Source of the DNA: Apis mellifera | Lineage: Eukaryota > Arthropoda > Insecta > Hymenoptera > Apidae | Length of the DNA stretch: 64,000 nucleotides | Reading direction: 5' to 3' | Assembly: GCF_003254395.2 (NCBI RefSeq) | Contig: NC_037643.1 | Span: 16,791,463 to 16,855,462, forward strand | In this document: piece after piece, positions 26,616 through 38,971 of the stretch | Position numbering within the stretch: the stretch's first letter is position 1 | How the letters are laid out: each line of letters starts with the position of its first letter | Made by a program: the position numbers and the translations under genes | The notes under the pieces: model-generated | Database searches by the model: none | What the model was told of the DNA's origin: nothing | Seen by the model: the letters and a program-made list of their open reading frames with translations, nothing else

Positions 26616-26950
26616 ATGTTTTTAATGTTCAATATAACCAAAGGAAATCCGTTATTCAATCACTTCCCTTTTAGTTGGGAACCCCACATGAAACTAGTTT
26701 TAAATCATTATATAATCACAAGTAGGAATATATATTCACTAGGTACCAAGGGGTCAGAATATGATTGGCACAATAATGTAGAGGACGTTACTTACATATC
26801 TACAACGTTGTACACGCTTTAAATATAAACGATTATCGCGGTTCAGTAGGTCAACTTAAAGGTGATAGTCCTGTATTACGTATATTTTTTCTAGATCACT
26901 TTCTTCTTGTAAAACAAAAAATTGGTCAGGAACATCATAGAGAAAGGATG
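26616..26950. other. Unassigned G+C-richer island with coding-like composition
   Basis: This 330-base island stands out from the surrounding A+T-rich DNA. The plus strand has a 68-codon frame with no family resemblance. The minus strand has a frame across about 70 codons (containing PDQFFVLQEESDLEKI and later YLKRVQRCRYVSNVLYII) interrupted by one TAA. I do not recognise either. It could be a decayed gene or mobile element piece, an exon of a non-coding RNA, or a conserved regulatory element. Confidence 0.35.
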
Positions 26951-29900
26951 TAAAATACACTTATTTTTTTATTTTTTTAAATGTATTTTATTTTATATAT
27001 TAATTATGTTATTATGTATGATATAAATTTATTTATTATCGAATTAAATTTCCTTAAAATGAATAATCATTAATAATCAGTATAATTATTCAATATTAAT
27101 TTTCTTTTATTTTTAATTAATTTTATAATTTATTTAAACAAATTAATCATGGTTCAAATTCAATATTTACTTTTCGAACAATTTCATGATTAAAATTTTA
27201 TGAATACATATGTTTTATTCCTATAAATATAAAAATAAATGATATCAAACAAAAAAATTCTGAATATGATATATTTTTGTATAAATATATACTTGTATCC
27301 TGCATTTATAATTGATTCTAAAGTAATGAATGTAAGTAAAGCGAAAGAATTAATTAGGATGGACATGAACATATATATGTCTATGATAAAGAAATGAGTT
27401 TTAATAAAAATTTTATTTTATAAATAAATTTTTACCATAATATAAATATATTATAAATAATTATTGTACATAAATAGCTCTATATAATTTAATAAGTAGA
27501 TATGAATTTAATATCAAAAAATGTTTGATAATGTTGGTAATAAAAACGACGCAAATTGAAAGGATGTAATAAGTCAGGATAGCATTAATAAAATTGGATA
27601 TCATTGGTTGTTAGATGAAATTGGCTACATTGTACAATAATGAGTATGTATGTATTAAGATATATACATATATACATATCCATACATATATCCATTATTA
27701 TTAAATCGAATAATAAAAAATATAAATTTTAGAAATTATTTATATAATTGCATAATTATTTTTATCATTTAAATTATTAATTATATATAAAATTGAATTC
27801 TATAATATTTTAATATCATTATTTAATAAGATTATTTTTTAATATGTTTTTATTTGTATAAATTATTATATTAAAAAAAATAACATTTAATTTGTTTAAT
27901 TTCATTTTAGTGAATAAAAATCACTAAATAAATAAAAAAAAACACAACATTAAACATTATTGAGTAAATTTGATAAAATGAAGATAATCTTGATTAAAAC
28001 AATTTTAATAGACTAATAATAATATATATAATTTATATTGTACAATTATACAATTCATAATTTTTTATCAAATAAAAAACACAAGTATTCATTTTAAGAA
28101 AACTTAATTCTTTTCTTGTATAAAATATTTCATATTTTTTTATAAGATGATTTATATGTCATCCTGTACATATAAATTATGATAATCTTTTTCAATATAT
28201 TATTAAATACTTCTCATTTTAATTATATATTTTATTTTTTCTTTTTATCATTACGTATAAATAAAATTTTTTTGACTTGAATGAATTCATCATTCTATGC
28301 CAATTAATTTTATTAAGGCAATCTCGATAGAAAATTATTTTGCTTCGTTTTAAGCTTATTAGTAATTATTTATAGACTCTTGTACACAAATTACATTTTT
28401 TATAACAATAATGTGTTCCTACTGTTAATAATAAAGACAATAAAATCTATTGAATTTTATTTTTCATTATAATTCATTTCATAAAATATTTCCATAATAT
28501 AATAATAAATGTGTTAAATTATTTCACAATGATAATTAAAAATAAACAAAATATAAAATTTTAAAAATTTCGATTTTAAATATAATTTTAAATTTCATGT
28601 GAATTGATGAATATATAAGAAAAAAATAATTTTATTTTGAAGGAACAAAATTTTTTTACAGCACTTAAGTTTCTCCATTTTTTTTTTTTTATAAAAATAT
28701 AATAATATGAAATGGAAGAACTTGTTAATATATTTGAAATAAGATTTTTCTACTGATTTTTAATCAAAAGAAAAGATGTAATTTCATTTTACATAAATGA
28801 ATTGTTGCCTTGGATTATAATCTATAGAAAAATAGAAAAATATAAATATGATACATATAAATACTAATATAAGAACAAAATTTAAACAAATTAAATATCA
28901 AACAATTTATTTTTGAATGAATTCAATATAAATAAATGAACTAAAGTTTATTATAAAAAAATAAATTAACATTTGATAATTATATTATTTCATTCACTTA
29001 TATTAATATTTATATTTTATATTCAAATAATACAATTATAAGAATCAATTTAAAAAAAAAATATATTATTACTTTAATTAATATTCTAATAGTTAATATA
29101 TTTTTCTAAGAATTCAAATTAATAAATTAATAAAATAATATAATAATAATAAATTTATATGCATTTGCATTTGAGTTCTTACATTCAAAATTTCATTAAT
29201 TTTCGAATTTTATTCTTTATTGCTAATTCTGTATATCGAAACATGTATAAAAAATAAAATTCTAGCTCTTGTAGAACCAATTTTTATTACATATATTTTT
29301 AAAATAATATTATTGAATAGAAAAAAAAAATTTTTTTTAAATTGATATTAAAATATTATGAAGTACTTACGTGAAATGGATTCTATGGATTTTTTTAATT
29401 CAATAATATAATATGTACATAACAATTATATATAATAATAAAATACATATATTTTCATTAAAAAATACGAAATTGATTTATATTCATATTTCTTCCATTT
29501 TAAAATATATTATTTTTATGATCTTTTATTTTTTTAACAATTAATCAAATTATCCTATTGCTACGAGTTGTTAAATTTAGTGATTTATCACTAAATAATT
29601 GTATTATACAGAATTTAAATAATCTATACTTTTCCCATACATATTGAATATTTCTTTTGAACTACTACTTTACTTGTAATTTATCCACAATGGAATTGGC
29701 ATTAAACTACACTTTATCGAGCATGATTCACATTTGTTATCTACATTTTTTACAAAATAAACAAACAGTAATAACACTTATCTAAAGATTATAGAATTAA
29801 ATTATACAGACAAGACGTTGTTATGGTTGCGTAATTTTTTAATTATTTATTGATGATACGATATGAATGTATTTATAAACAATTATTTTTCAATCTATTT

Positions 29901-29960
29901 TTAATCGATAATATTTTTATGTTTGATGTTTTTCATTTGTTTATAAAATAATACGATTTT

Positions 29961-30007
<47 letters not shown>

Positions 30008-31330
30008 TAAATTATTACACGATCGGCATCATATTTTTTAGTGATTATTTAAATAAATGAAACTTTAGAACATCGTGTTTAATTTTAATTTTGCTAGAAT
30101 ATGTGATAGAAATTTAAGCAGTAATTTATTTAAGCGTCAATTTCCGTGAGAAATGAGAAATATGAGTAATTTTAAAATTAATAGCTATAATTAGTGATAA
30201 AAATTTTAAAAATAAAAAAGTAATTTTATCTTAAATATTTCTAATTGAAACAGTTTTCATTTACTTGTAATTATATAAGAATAATTTGCATTTTCGCAAA
30301 TTATATTTTAAGAGTTTATATATATTTTTTAACTGTTAATTTATTGCTAATTATATTTGTAAAATTTCTCTTGATCATTTTTTAAACTTGAATGTGTGAT
30401 TTATAATTAATATCTTCATTATTAATTCATTTCTTAATAAATACGTATTATTTTAACAATTAAAAATATAATTCGAGTAAAAAATTTTATTTACTTAAAT
30501 AATTATTTTAAATAATTTATTTAATTTATCTATATTACTTTAAAATTATTATATATATATGAAATAATTGATTTAAAATTTATATGAATGTTTTAAATAT
30601 TTGTAAAAAAAATAGTTTTATATATTTAAATTAAACTTAATTTTTATTATTTGAATAATTTTATTATCAATTTAAATATCTTATGAAATTTTTTTAGATA
30701 AAAAAATCTATTTTATATATATTTTTTTTTATATTATTAAAATAAATACTTTTTATTATTAGAATAATACTTTTTTGTTTGTTCGATAATTGTTCAGTAA
30801 TTTCGAAAATGCAATATATTGTTTCAGCTCCATTATTAGAACTTGCTAGAACATTTTCAAAATATAATTTGGGCATTTATGTCATTATTTATTTTTTCCA
30901 CTTTTTTATGTTGATAAAACATATTACGCTAAAAAAGGTAAATTTATTTTGAAGATATCTGTTTAATAATGAAAAAAAAGAAAATATCAAATATAATGAT
31001 ATTGGAAAATTTATATTTAATTTCATGTAATCATATGAAAATTGATCAGATAACTTATATAAATGTAATAATAATAGCAAAAAAATATGGAATAAATTGT
31101 TCTAGTTACATAAAATAAATAATCTCGTATCTATAGAGAATAGTAAAAATAAAATAAATTAATGTTAAATAAAAATTTTAATCGTTATTATCATAACAAT
31201 ATATATATATATTTGATCGTACAATAATTTAAATTCATCATGAATATTATTTGTCAACAGTTGATAAAAAAGAAAAATTTTTTCATTAATAATCTTATTT
31301 TCGCTTAATAGGGAAAAATATATTTTGCAC
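26951..31330. other. Gene-free A+T-rich DNA
   Basis: About 4.4 kb in which I see only low-complexity A+T-rich sequence and a TA microsatellite at 29964-30009. Short frames here have no protein-like composition. Confidence 0.55.
29964..30009. repeat. (TA)n microsatellite
   Basis: Alternating TA run of about 45 bases, with a single C near its end. Confidence 0.9.
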
Positions 31331-31342
31331 TAGTTACCTATT

Positions 31343-31360
31343 TATCGATATTTATCGATA
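31343..31360. promoter_or_regulatory. Two tandem TATCGATA (DRE-type) motifs
   Basis: The palindrome TATCGATA occurs at 31343-31350 and again at 31353-31360, within a 10-base tandem repeat. In Drosophila this is the DREF binding site of many promoters. It lies about 370 bases upstream of the likely glutamine synthetase distal start. Function is inferred. Confidence 0.45.
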
Positions 31361-31719
31361 TCTGGTTATTTCTTGAAGTTGCTCCGTTTTGAAAATTCAT
31401 CTAGTAGGATTGGAAAAATTGTTTGTTAAAACTTCCACACGATAATCAGCGATGATTTATTTTAACCTTGGACAAGTTCAAGTTACGTCATTGAAAAAGA
31501 ATCGTGAATAATTTCGGTCGATGGTTCGTAACTGACAAGTACCATGGTAACAGAGGCAGACAAGAATTTTCCGGCATGTAACAATCCAGTGGACCTACGA
31601 TCACATCGGATAATCACTTTCAAGCTAGAAGAGGGGAATCGCAACAGTCGAGAGCGCGGGGTAAACGACGCGTGCGCCGAAACGCTTCTCTACATAAATA
31701 TCGCAGCCGCGCTCTTACA

Positions 31720-31892
31720 GTAGTATCACAGACCGTACTATCAGACGCTCGTTGCCTTTATGACCAGTGCCTTTTAACTCTTTGCAACATAACACGATAA
31801 GACGCGACGCGCAACTCCGCTCCACAGCCATCGATCAAACGATCATCTAGAACATCACACTCTCCACGATTGCTGGACCGGCAATAATAGCG
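31720..31892 (+). promoter_or_regulatory. Probable distal non-coding first exon of glutamine synthetase
   Basis: A G+C- and CpG-rich block begins near 31560 and ends in a strong donor (GCG/GTGAGT at 31892/31893). A TATA-like TACATAAATA lies at 31691-31700. No protein-coding gene other than glutamine synthetase follows on this strand before 49 kb, so the natural partner is the acceptor at 49109, giving the cytosolic form that starts at 49117. A five-codon upstream frame (ATG at 31760, TAA at 31775-31777) lies in the exon. The start point and the splice partner are inferences; a separate non-coding RNA is the alternative. Confidence 0.42.
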
Positions 31893-34800
31893 GTGAGTAC
31901 AACAGTTTCTTGTATCGATATTCCATTGATTTTTTATCAAAGTGATTTGAAAAGAAAACAAATTTCGAATTCGATTCTTCTAAAAACGATCTAAAAATTT
32001 AGTTGGAAAAAATATTTTTATTTTATAATTGGTAAAAATATGTGATTTGATTTAATATACTTTATAAAATTGACAATTTTAATGAAATAGATATAATATA
32101 AATCTCGATAATCATTTGAGATATATGAATTTATATCATTTTTTTAGAATTAATAATAATTTTTTTTTTTTGTATTTATCCTAAACAATGAAAATATTTG
32201 ATTTTAAATTAAATTTAACGAGATATAGTTTTTCATATTATATGAATTTGTGAGATCAAAAAAAATTTAAAAACGAAATTTTTTTAGTGAAATATATGTA
32301 ATAATAATATATGAATAATAATATATATAAATAATAATGTAAAATAATTCATTTTTTTAATAAAAAAAAAAGAAAATCGATAATTCAATATTTTTTCTTT
32401 GTTTAATAAAAAAAAAGAATTATAATTTATGCTAATTTAAATTTTAAAGAGAAACATGATAATGACATAAGTATAAATAATTATTATTTGTTATATGAAT
32501 TTTCCAGATAATATTTTTTGAATAATATATGCGTTTTTTTTGCACTTATGTGAAAAAATTAAAATATAAATTGTTAATAATAAAACTTATAGACATGTTA
32601 ATTTGGCAATTATTTAGTAAGTTTTTTTTTTAGTTGCAATAATAAATATAAATTTAATTTTTTTTTAAAGTTTTAATTTTGTAATATAATTTATAATATC
32701 TAAATTTAAAAATTGACGTTTCAATAATATTCCGCTCAATACGAATTATTTTCATGCTAATATTCAATAATTAATTATTAAAGAATTTTATGATAATATA
32801 TCTTTTCTTTATTTTTTTTTTATAATATTTAATAATGAATTATTTTATTAATATTTGAAATATTCTTTTGTCTTGAAATGACGGAAATGATTAATATATC
32901 TTTGTTAATCGAACAAAGAAAAGAAAAAAACATTGTCTTGCTCTTTATACGATACAAAAGAAATCTCTGATTTCTTAATAATGAATTGTATTTTGTATCT
33001 CGTATAAATATTTCATTGCTTCGATAGGCAGAGTTGAATCATCTGGAGATGATTGTATGGTTAAATTTGAAATAATATCTCTTTCACGAACATTGATCTT
33101 TTATAGTTGAATGGAACTGTTCGTATTATATATAATTTTCGTTTGTTCATAATGTTTACATTAAAAAATATAAAATTTGCTTAACAATTAATTTTACTCA
33201 TACCTCGTATCTTTTTTTTTTTTTCCTTCGCATAAAAAATATATGGTTATTTTTAACTCTTAGTGACTCTGAATAGTTAAAAAATAATTGATTATTTGTT
33301 ATGTATCCGTATATGCCAGTACATATTTATTGAATAATACTCACGGGAACCAATCGCGAACTAGTTATCGCACTAGTTATTAGAGAAATGTGTAAAATAT
33401 GTATAACGATAAAATGATGAAATTGTAAATTATGATGCAAAATTCTTTTCAAACGTTTTTTTACTCTTAAAATGTTTTTTCCACTTTTCACAAACAAAAA
33501 GAAAAAAGAAAAATACTTTTTCGCAAGAATAATATTTATTCGTTATAAATACAGCTCGAGACCAACTGCGATATGTACGTATACGTATATAAATTGCTAG
33601 TGACATGAAATTCTAACCTCATTTCATTTTTGTTCACAACACGTAGAGAATGACATCTAGAAGAAAAATTGAGAATTCAAGTATTTAAAGAAAATGTTAC
33701 ATTGCTGTGGTGTGAAATTATATGGTTTTCACTGGATTCACTAGATCAGATTTTATCTTGATTTTGACAAATCGTACATATATTATATCCGTAATCAAAA
33801 TTCAAACTCATATTGAATAAATATTATATCTATACTATCTAAAATTTTTTTTTTTTAAATAAATATTCTATTTTAAAACAGTTTTGTTAACATATCACAT
33901 ATGACTCAGGGGCGGTTACACGTATCACTGTCGATTGATGTCTATTGTTATCATAAAGGAAATACAGACTTCAAATATTATTATCGTTTATAACATATAT
34001 TATAAAAAAAATTGTTTTTATTGTAAAAAATTAATATTATCTGTAAAATAGTTGTAGAACAGTATAACAAATATTAAGTTGTAATTTTAATTTCAGTATC
34101 CAAGATAAAAATGTTATATAACAATTATTATTTTATATATTCATTGTTAATTTCATTTTATATTTTAAATTGAAATTATTTATAAATTTTAATTATAATA
34201 TTACTTTATACTTATTTAACATGAAATATTCCCTTAATGTTTACTGAAACGAAATATATTTTTTTCCAATTTTTTTTTCTTTACAACAATCTTTTATTTC
34301 TAACTTTTTTGCATTATTTTTTCTACTTTTTTTATAATTATATATATAACATATTTTCATATTATTATCATTTAAATAGCAAAATGGAAAAAATTCTTAC
34401 ATTATTTTTCTGTTAAACTTTTACTTTTAATAGTTAATTACTACATTTCTAACAATATAGTCCTTTTTAAAAAAGAAATGAAAATTAAAAAAAAAGAAAG
34501 CACCCTTTTTATTTTTCTTCTGTCTTTCTAGGTCTTAACAATCTATTTGTAAATTGTAATTATACACTCTTGTAGTTCTTCCTTTTATCATCCACCAATT
34601 ATACTTGCAATTCATCTCTATCGATTTTTTTTCGGTGACCATCAGAAGAATTAACCGGCAGTTACGAGCAAGACACTGACCTACATCGTTAAAATAGAAG
34701 TTGTCGAATTGTATGAAATTTTCATTCAGCGTATTGGTTTGCATTTCCACCGATTGAACTATCCTACTCCCGCTTACGTGAAATACGATGCAGTTTCTAA

Positions 34801-36155
34801 TATGCATCCAAATATATATATACGTTCACCCACTAGATAGATAATTACTATGATTCCAAGAATTTATTTATCCAATCAAAAAAAAAAAAAAAAAAAACGA
34901 GATACACAGAGCCATGAAAAGTCTTTAACCCGGTTTGATTGTTGATACAAATGTACCGATTCCAAGAATTTCTTATTATATGAAATATGTCAATCAAATA
35001 ATATCTCACTTCTTTTCACGATAATCATGGAAAATTTTATTGCCAACATTTTTAACCGATGAATCATTATTTCTGTTTGAGAGAATTTAGATTGATTTAA
35101 ATTATTTCAAAAAACTGAATCAATATTTGAATTATTATTATTAGTTGTTTCATAATTTTAATATGCATTTAAATTAAAATAAATATACAAAAAAGATAAA
35201 AGCAAAATATATTGGTTGATCCATTTCAATAGATCTAACCTTATTTATTCTTTTTTAAATTTTTTTAAATTTTATAAAGATTAATAAATATTATGTTATT
35301 GTCTAAGTTGAGTAAAAAATGATCAAATTGTGAATCTTCAATATTTCAAATATAAATAATAATAAGAAATTTGTTAAAAAAAAATATTATTCATTTTTGC
35401 TTTCGCGAAAATAAATTTTGAATATATTCTTTTGATATGAATGGAAAGGAATCGTTTAACATTCATTCGGAAATGATGCTAAATTAATTCATTTTAATTT
35501 TAAATGTAGTACACACAATGTTTTTCCCAGCAACAACACAATAATAACAAACACATGTCCTCTATAATATTCAAAACCATGCTATGATATCATCAAAATC
35601 TTGTTCACCAATGTTTTCTTCGGTATTAAGTATCGTGAAAATCATATTAAATACTTGTATCTATTTGCATAATGTGATACGACTTGTGATATTGAAACAA
35701 CTTCCGTAAACAGTTTGGTTTAATCAGTTTTCTCCACTTCTCTCACATTTGTTTTTTATATTCATATTAAATGAAATAATTAATTAGTAGAAGAATTACA
35801 AGAATATATATTAATAAAAATAATTAATTTTTATGAAATAATTGATTAAACTATTCTATAATTAATTTTAAAATAAATTTGCAATGAAATTTATAATAAA
35901 AATAAAAATGAAATAATAATTAAACTTTTGATAAAAAAGAGGAAAGAAAATTAATAGATTTGAAATATTAGTACAACTAATTTATAACAATATATATTTG
36001 TTAGATTAAACATAAATAAATTTATGTATATGCAAATTATATATACAATAATATATATAATATATAATAAATATATAAAAATTATATATATAATAAAAAA
36101 TATTTTACTTTTTCTTATAGAATTATCTATTTTCATTATGAAAAAGTATTTCATA

Positions 36156-36248
36156 CACGTGTCATAATATTAATCGCGTGTCAATATCATAGCCAATAAA
36201 AAACATTATTGAAAAATAAACCAAGAGACAAAACTATACATGCACGTG
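36156..36248. promoter_or_regulatory. Pair of CACGTG E-boxes
   Basis: CACGTG occurs at 36156-36161 and 36243-36248, with GCGTG between them. They stand at the edge of a 500-base G+C-richer island. CACGTG is bound by bHLH factors such as Clock/Cycle, Myc/Max and MITF. Function is inferred. Confidence 0.4.
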
Positions 36249-36379
36249 ACTCATTTTATCTACGATACACTAAACCCGACTGAGGTTGAAAATCCACGGT
36301 CATAGAAGATTGGGTCATTGGGTCTGGTGGAGATCGTGTGGTTATGTTTTCGCGAGTTTCCATGGTAATAAATCATCAA

Positions 36380-36397
36380 CATTGAATCGATTCAATG
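36380..36397. repeat. Perfect 18-bp palindrome
   Basis: CATTGAATCGATTCAATG equals its own reverse complement. It lies in the same island as the paired E-boxes and could be a dimer binding site. Confidence 0.75.
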
Positions 36398-37700
36398 CTC
36401 TTTCGTATTAACTAAGACTGGACGCGATAGCAGAAGGGAGCGATGGTAACACTTGTAATCATCAGGTGGCGCGTATCTCTCTATTCCTAAAAGTAACGAA
36501 ACTGTGTCATCAAACGCTCGTGAACGAGTTTTGTAACACACAAGCCTGATCGTTTGGATACGAAATACGTGTTCCAAAAATATTAAATCCGATATCTTGA
36601 TGAACAGATTACTAAGATTATCGTGTGTTTCGTGTGGTAATTTGTGCCCTTTGCTGTATAACAGTGATGTGTAGAGAAATTTCCAGAATTCGTAGAAATA
36701 TATTTTACTTTGGATGTAAAATAAATCGATTTCAATTTGATCAATTCGAATACAAAAAAATAAATAAATAAATGTAAAAGATATTTAAGATTACCGTGTA
36801 TTATTAGATATTTTACATAACGTAAGATCTTCTTTGATAGATATAAATGTATATTTTGATATTTCTAAAAGTTAAGATTGTTATTTTCGAAAATGAAACT
36901 GTAAATATATCAAATATCATAATTGTAGCAATACATTCTGTTGGACATGTAATCGATCGTTCTATACGAAGATGTAGAACGTTCTCATTTAAACTCTTCG
37001 AAAATAGAAGGAAAGTATTGACTTTACTGGAAGTGACACTGTTTCTTTATCCGTACTGTTTTTTTTTAAATTATAGGCTCAATAATATTTAATTTCATTT
37101 TTATTATTATACATCTCATAAAGAAATAATTATAAATAAGAGAAAAACGTTAGATAAAATTTTAGGTTATTTTAGGTCATCGTAGATAATAGTCATAGAA
37201 AATTTGAGAATTTATGTATATTATTTATACATATATATATATTGTAATAATTTGAAAAAAATTATACAAAAAGAATATCTTTTAAAAGATATTTTCCATT
37301 TTAAATGTACAAAGATCATCGATGCATTAATCTTATTAACAGGTAAATATATATTTCCTAATATATGAAAAGCTAGATATATATCATATTGAAAAGAAAA
37401 AAATTTGACTATATACTAATATTACTTATATATATATTATTATATATGTTTTTAACGTATTTTTAATCTTATCAATGAATTTGTTTTCTTCTTACTGATA
37501 AAACAACACAATAAAAAATATGATAAAAAATAAAAATACGTATAAATATATTTTGTATTACGCAAACATATTCATATGTAGAAATAAACACACAATGACA
37601 ACACATAGTGAACGCGTGAAAAAATGCATACGATTATGGCGCTTTCATGCGGCGGAAAAAAGAGTTTCATTATAACTGACAATGACCAAGCATTTTGAGC

Positions 37701-37711
37701 GGGGAATTTCC
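37701..37711. promoter_or_regulatory. Consensus NF-kappaB/Rel site GGGGAATTTCC
   Basis: This 11-mer matches the kappaB consensus exactly and lies in a G+C-richer island (37600-37760). Insects have Dorsal and Relish as factors for such sites. Occupancy is unknown. Confidence 0.4.
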
Positions 37712-38943
37712 AAGCCCGAAAGTTGAGTTTACTTTCAGTCTCTTTACACTTTAATATCCGAAACTAAAACAATTCTCACTAACATGTTATATATATTACA
37801 GTACAAGAATTTCTGAAATCAGTTATACACATATTTATCTATCAATTGCATTCGCAAACTTCAAAGTCTATAATGACCATATGTATATTTTAATAATTTT
37901 CACTGACTAAATTAAATGGTAGTGTCATTTTAATTTCAATTTAAATGTTTTTACATTTTTACATAGCAATGATTTGAAAAGATATTTATTGAATTTTGAT
38001 AAAAATCATTTTTTTGTTTATATTAATTCAATATTACTTATATAACGAATTTAGATAGTTATATATTTGTAAATTTATATATAAAATTCTTGGTAATAAT
38101 AATAATAATTAATAATGGAATAAAAATAAACAAATTAATCATATTAATATATATGTATATTTAATTGTATAATAATGATGAAAATGTATCAATTCATCAA
38201 TTTAATTGTATAATTCAAAAAAAGAAAATAAATAATATTATTTTAAATAAATGGAAAGTATTTTAAATAAATAATTAATTGATGATTAATTTTCTTTATT
38301 AATTACTATGTAAATTAAATCGTTAAATAATATTAAATTGTATTTGAAAAAGATAGTATAACTTAAAGCTAAACATATTTTTTTTGTTTCATATTAATTA
38401 ATTTTCAAAGATTCTTTTTACATTTACAAATACTTTCATATTAAAAAAAAATAATAATAAAATGTAATTTCATGAATCATGAAATATATTATTTTATGAA
38501 TTTTATAAAAAAGATTATTAATTTATAAAATAAAAAAATATAATAATATAATAATCATAATAGATTCATACTATAATTTTCTAATTTTTATTTAACATAT
38601 AATATGTGTATTAATTACTTATAATTATATATAATTGAATAATTTATTGAACAACAAGGAAAGCTTCATTATTTTGAGTAGTTTAATTACCGGAAACTGT
38701 TATATTGGTATTAATTATCAAAATAAAAACAAGGAAATGAAAATTGTAATGTTAGAAGGCCATTATGAGAGGCAACAAGCAAGGATGAATCATGATTTAT
38801 AAAAAGTTCTTTTGATGCTTTGAAGTTGGCAGAATATCATTAACTATTAAAAAATTCACAATTCATTGCATTATCATTTAAATTATAAACATTGATTAAT
38901 ATAATGATTAAATTTAACATATAAATATAAATATGATACAATA

Positions 38944-38971
38944 AATAATAATAATAATAATAATAATAATC
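38944..38971. repeat. (AAT)n microsatellite
   Basis: About nine AAT units in the long non-coding stretch. Confidence 0.9.

Noticed and set aside
31758..31961. 67-codon minus-strand frame at the distal glutamine synthetase block
   Set aside because: It crosses the predicted exon and donor on the other strand and has no family resemblance; the G+C-rich composition alone keeps it open.
34535..34807. 90-codon minus-strand frame
   Set aside because: The protein resembles nothing I know and the frame lacks a credible start context; kept only as a composition anomaly.
36392..36577. 61-codon minus-strand frame in the 36-kb island
   Set aside because: No recognisable motif, no splice context and no supporting neighbours; treated as chance within a regulatory-looking island.
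38944..38971. Regular repeat that might suggest a CRISPR-like array
   Set aside because: It is a plain AAT microsatellite without spacers, in a eukaryotic genome.
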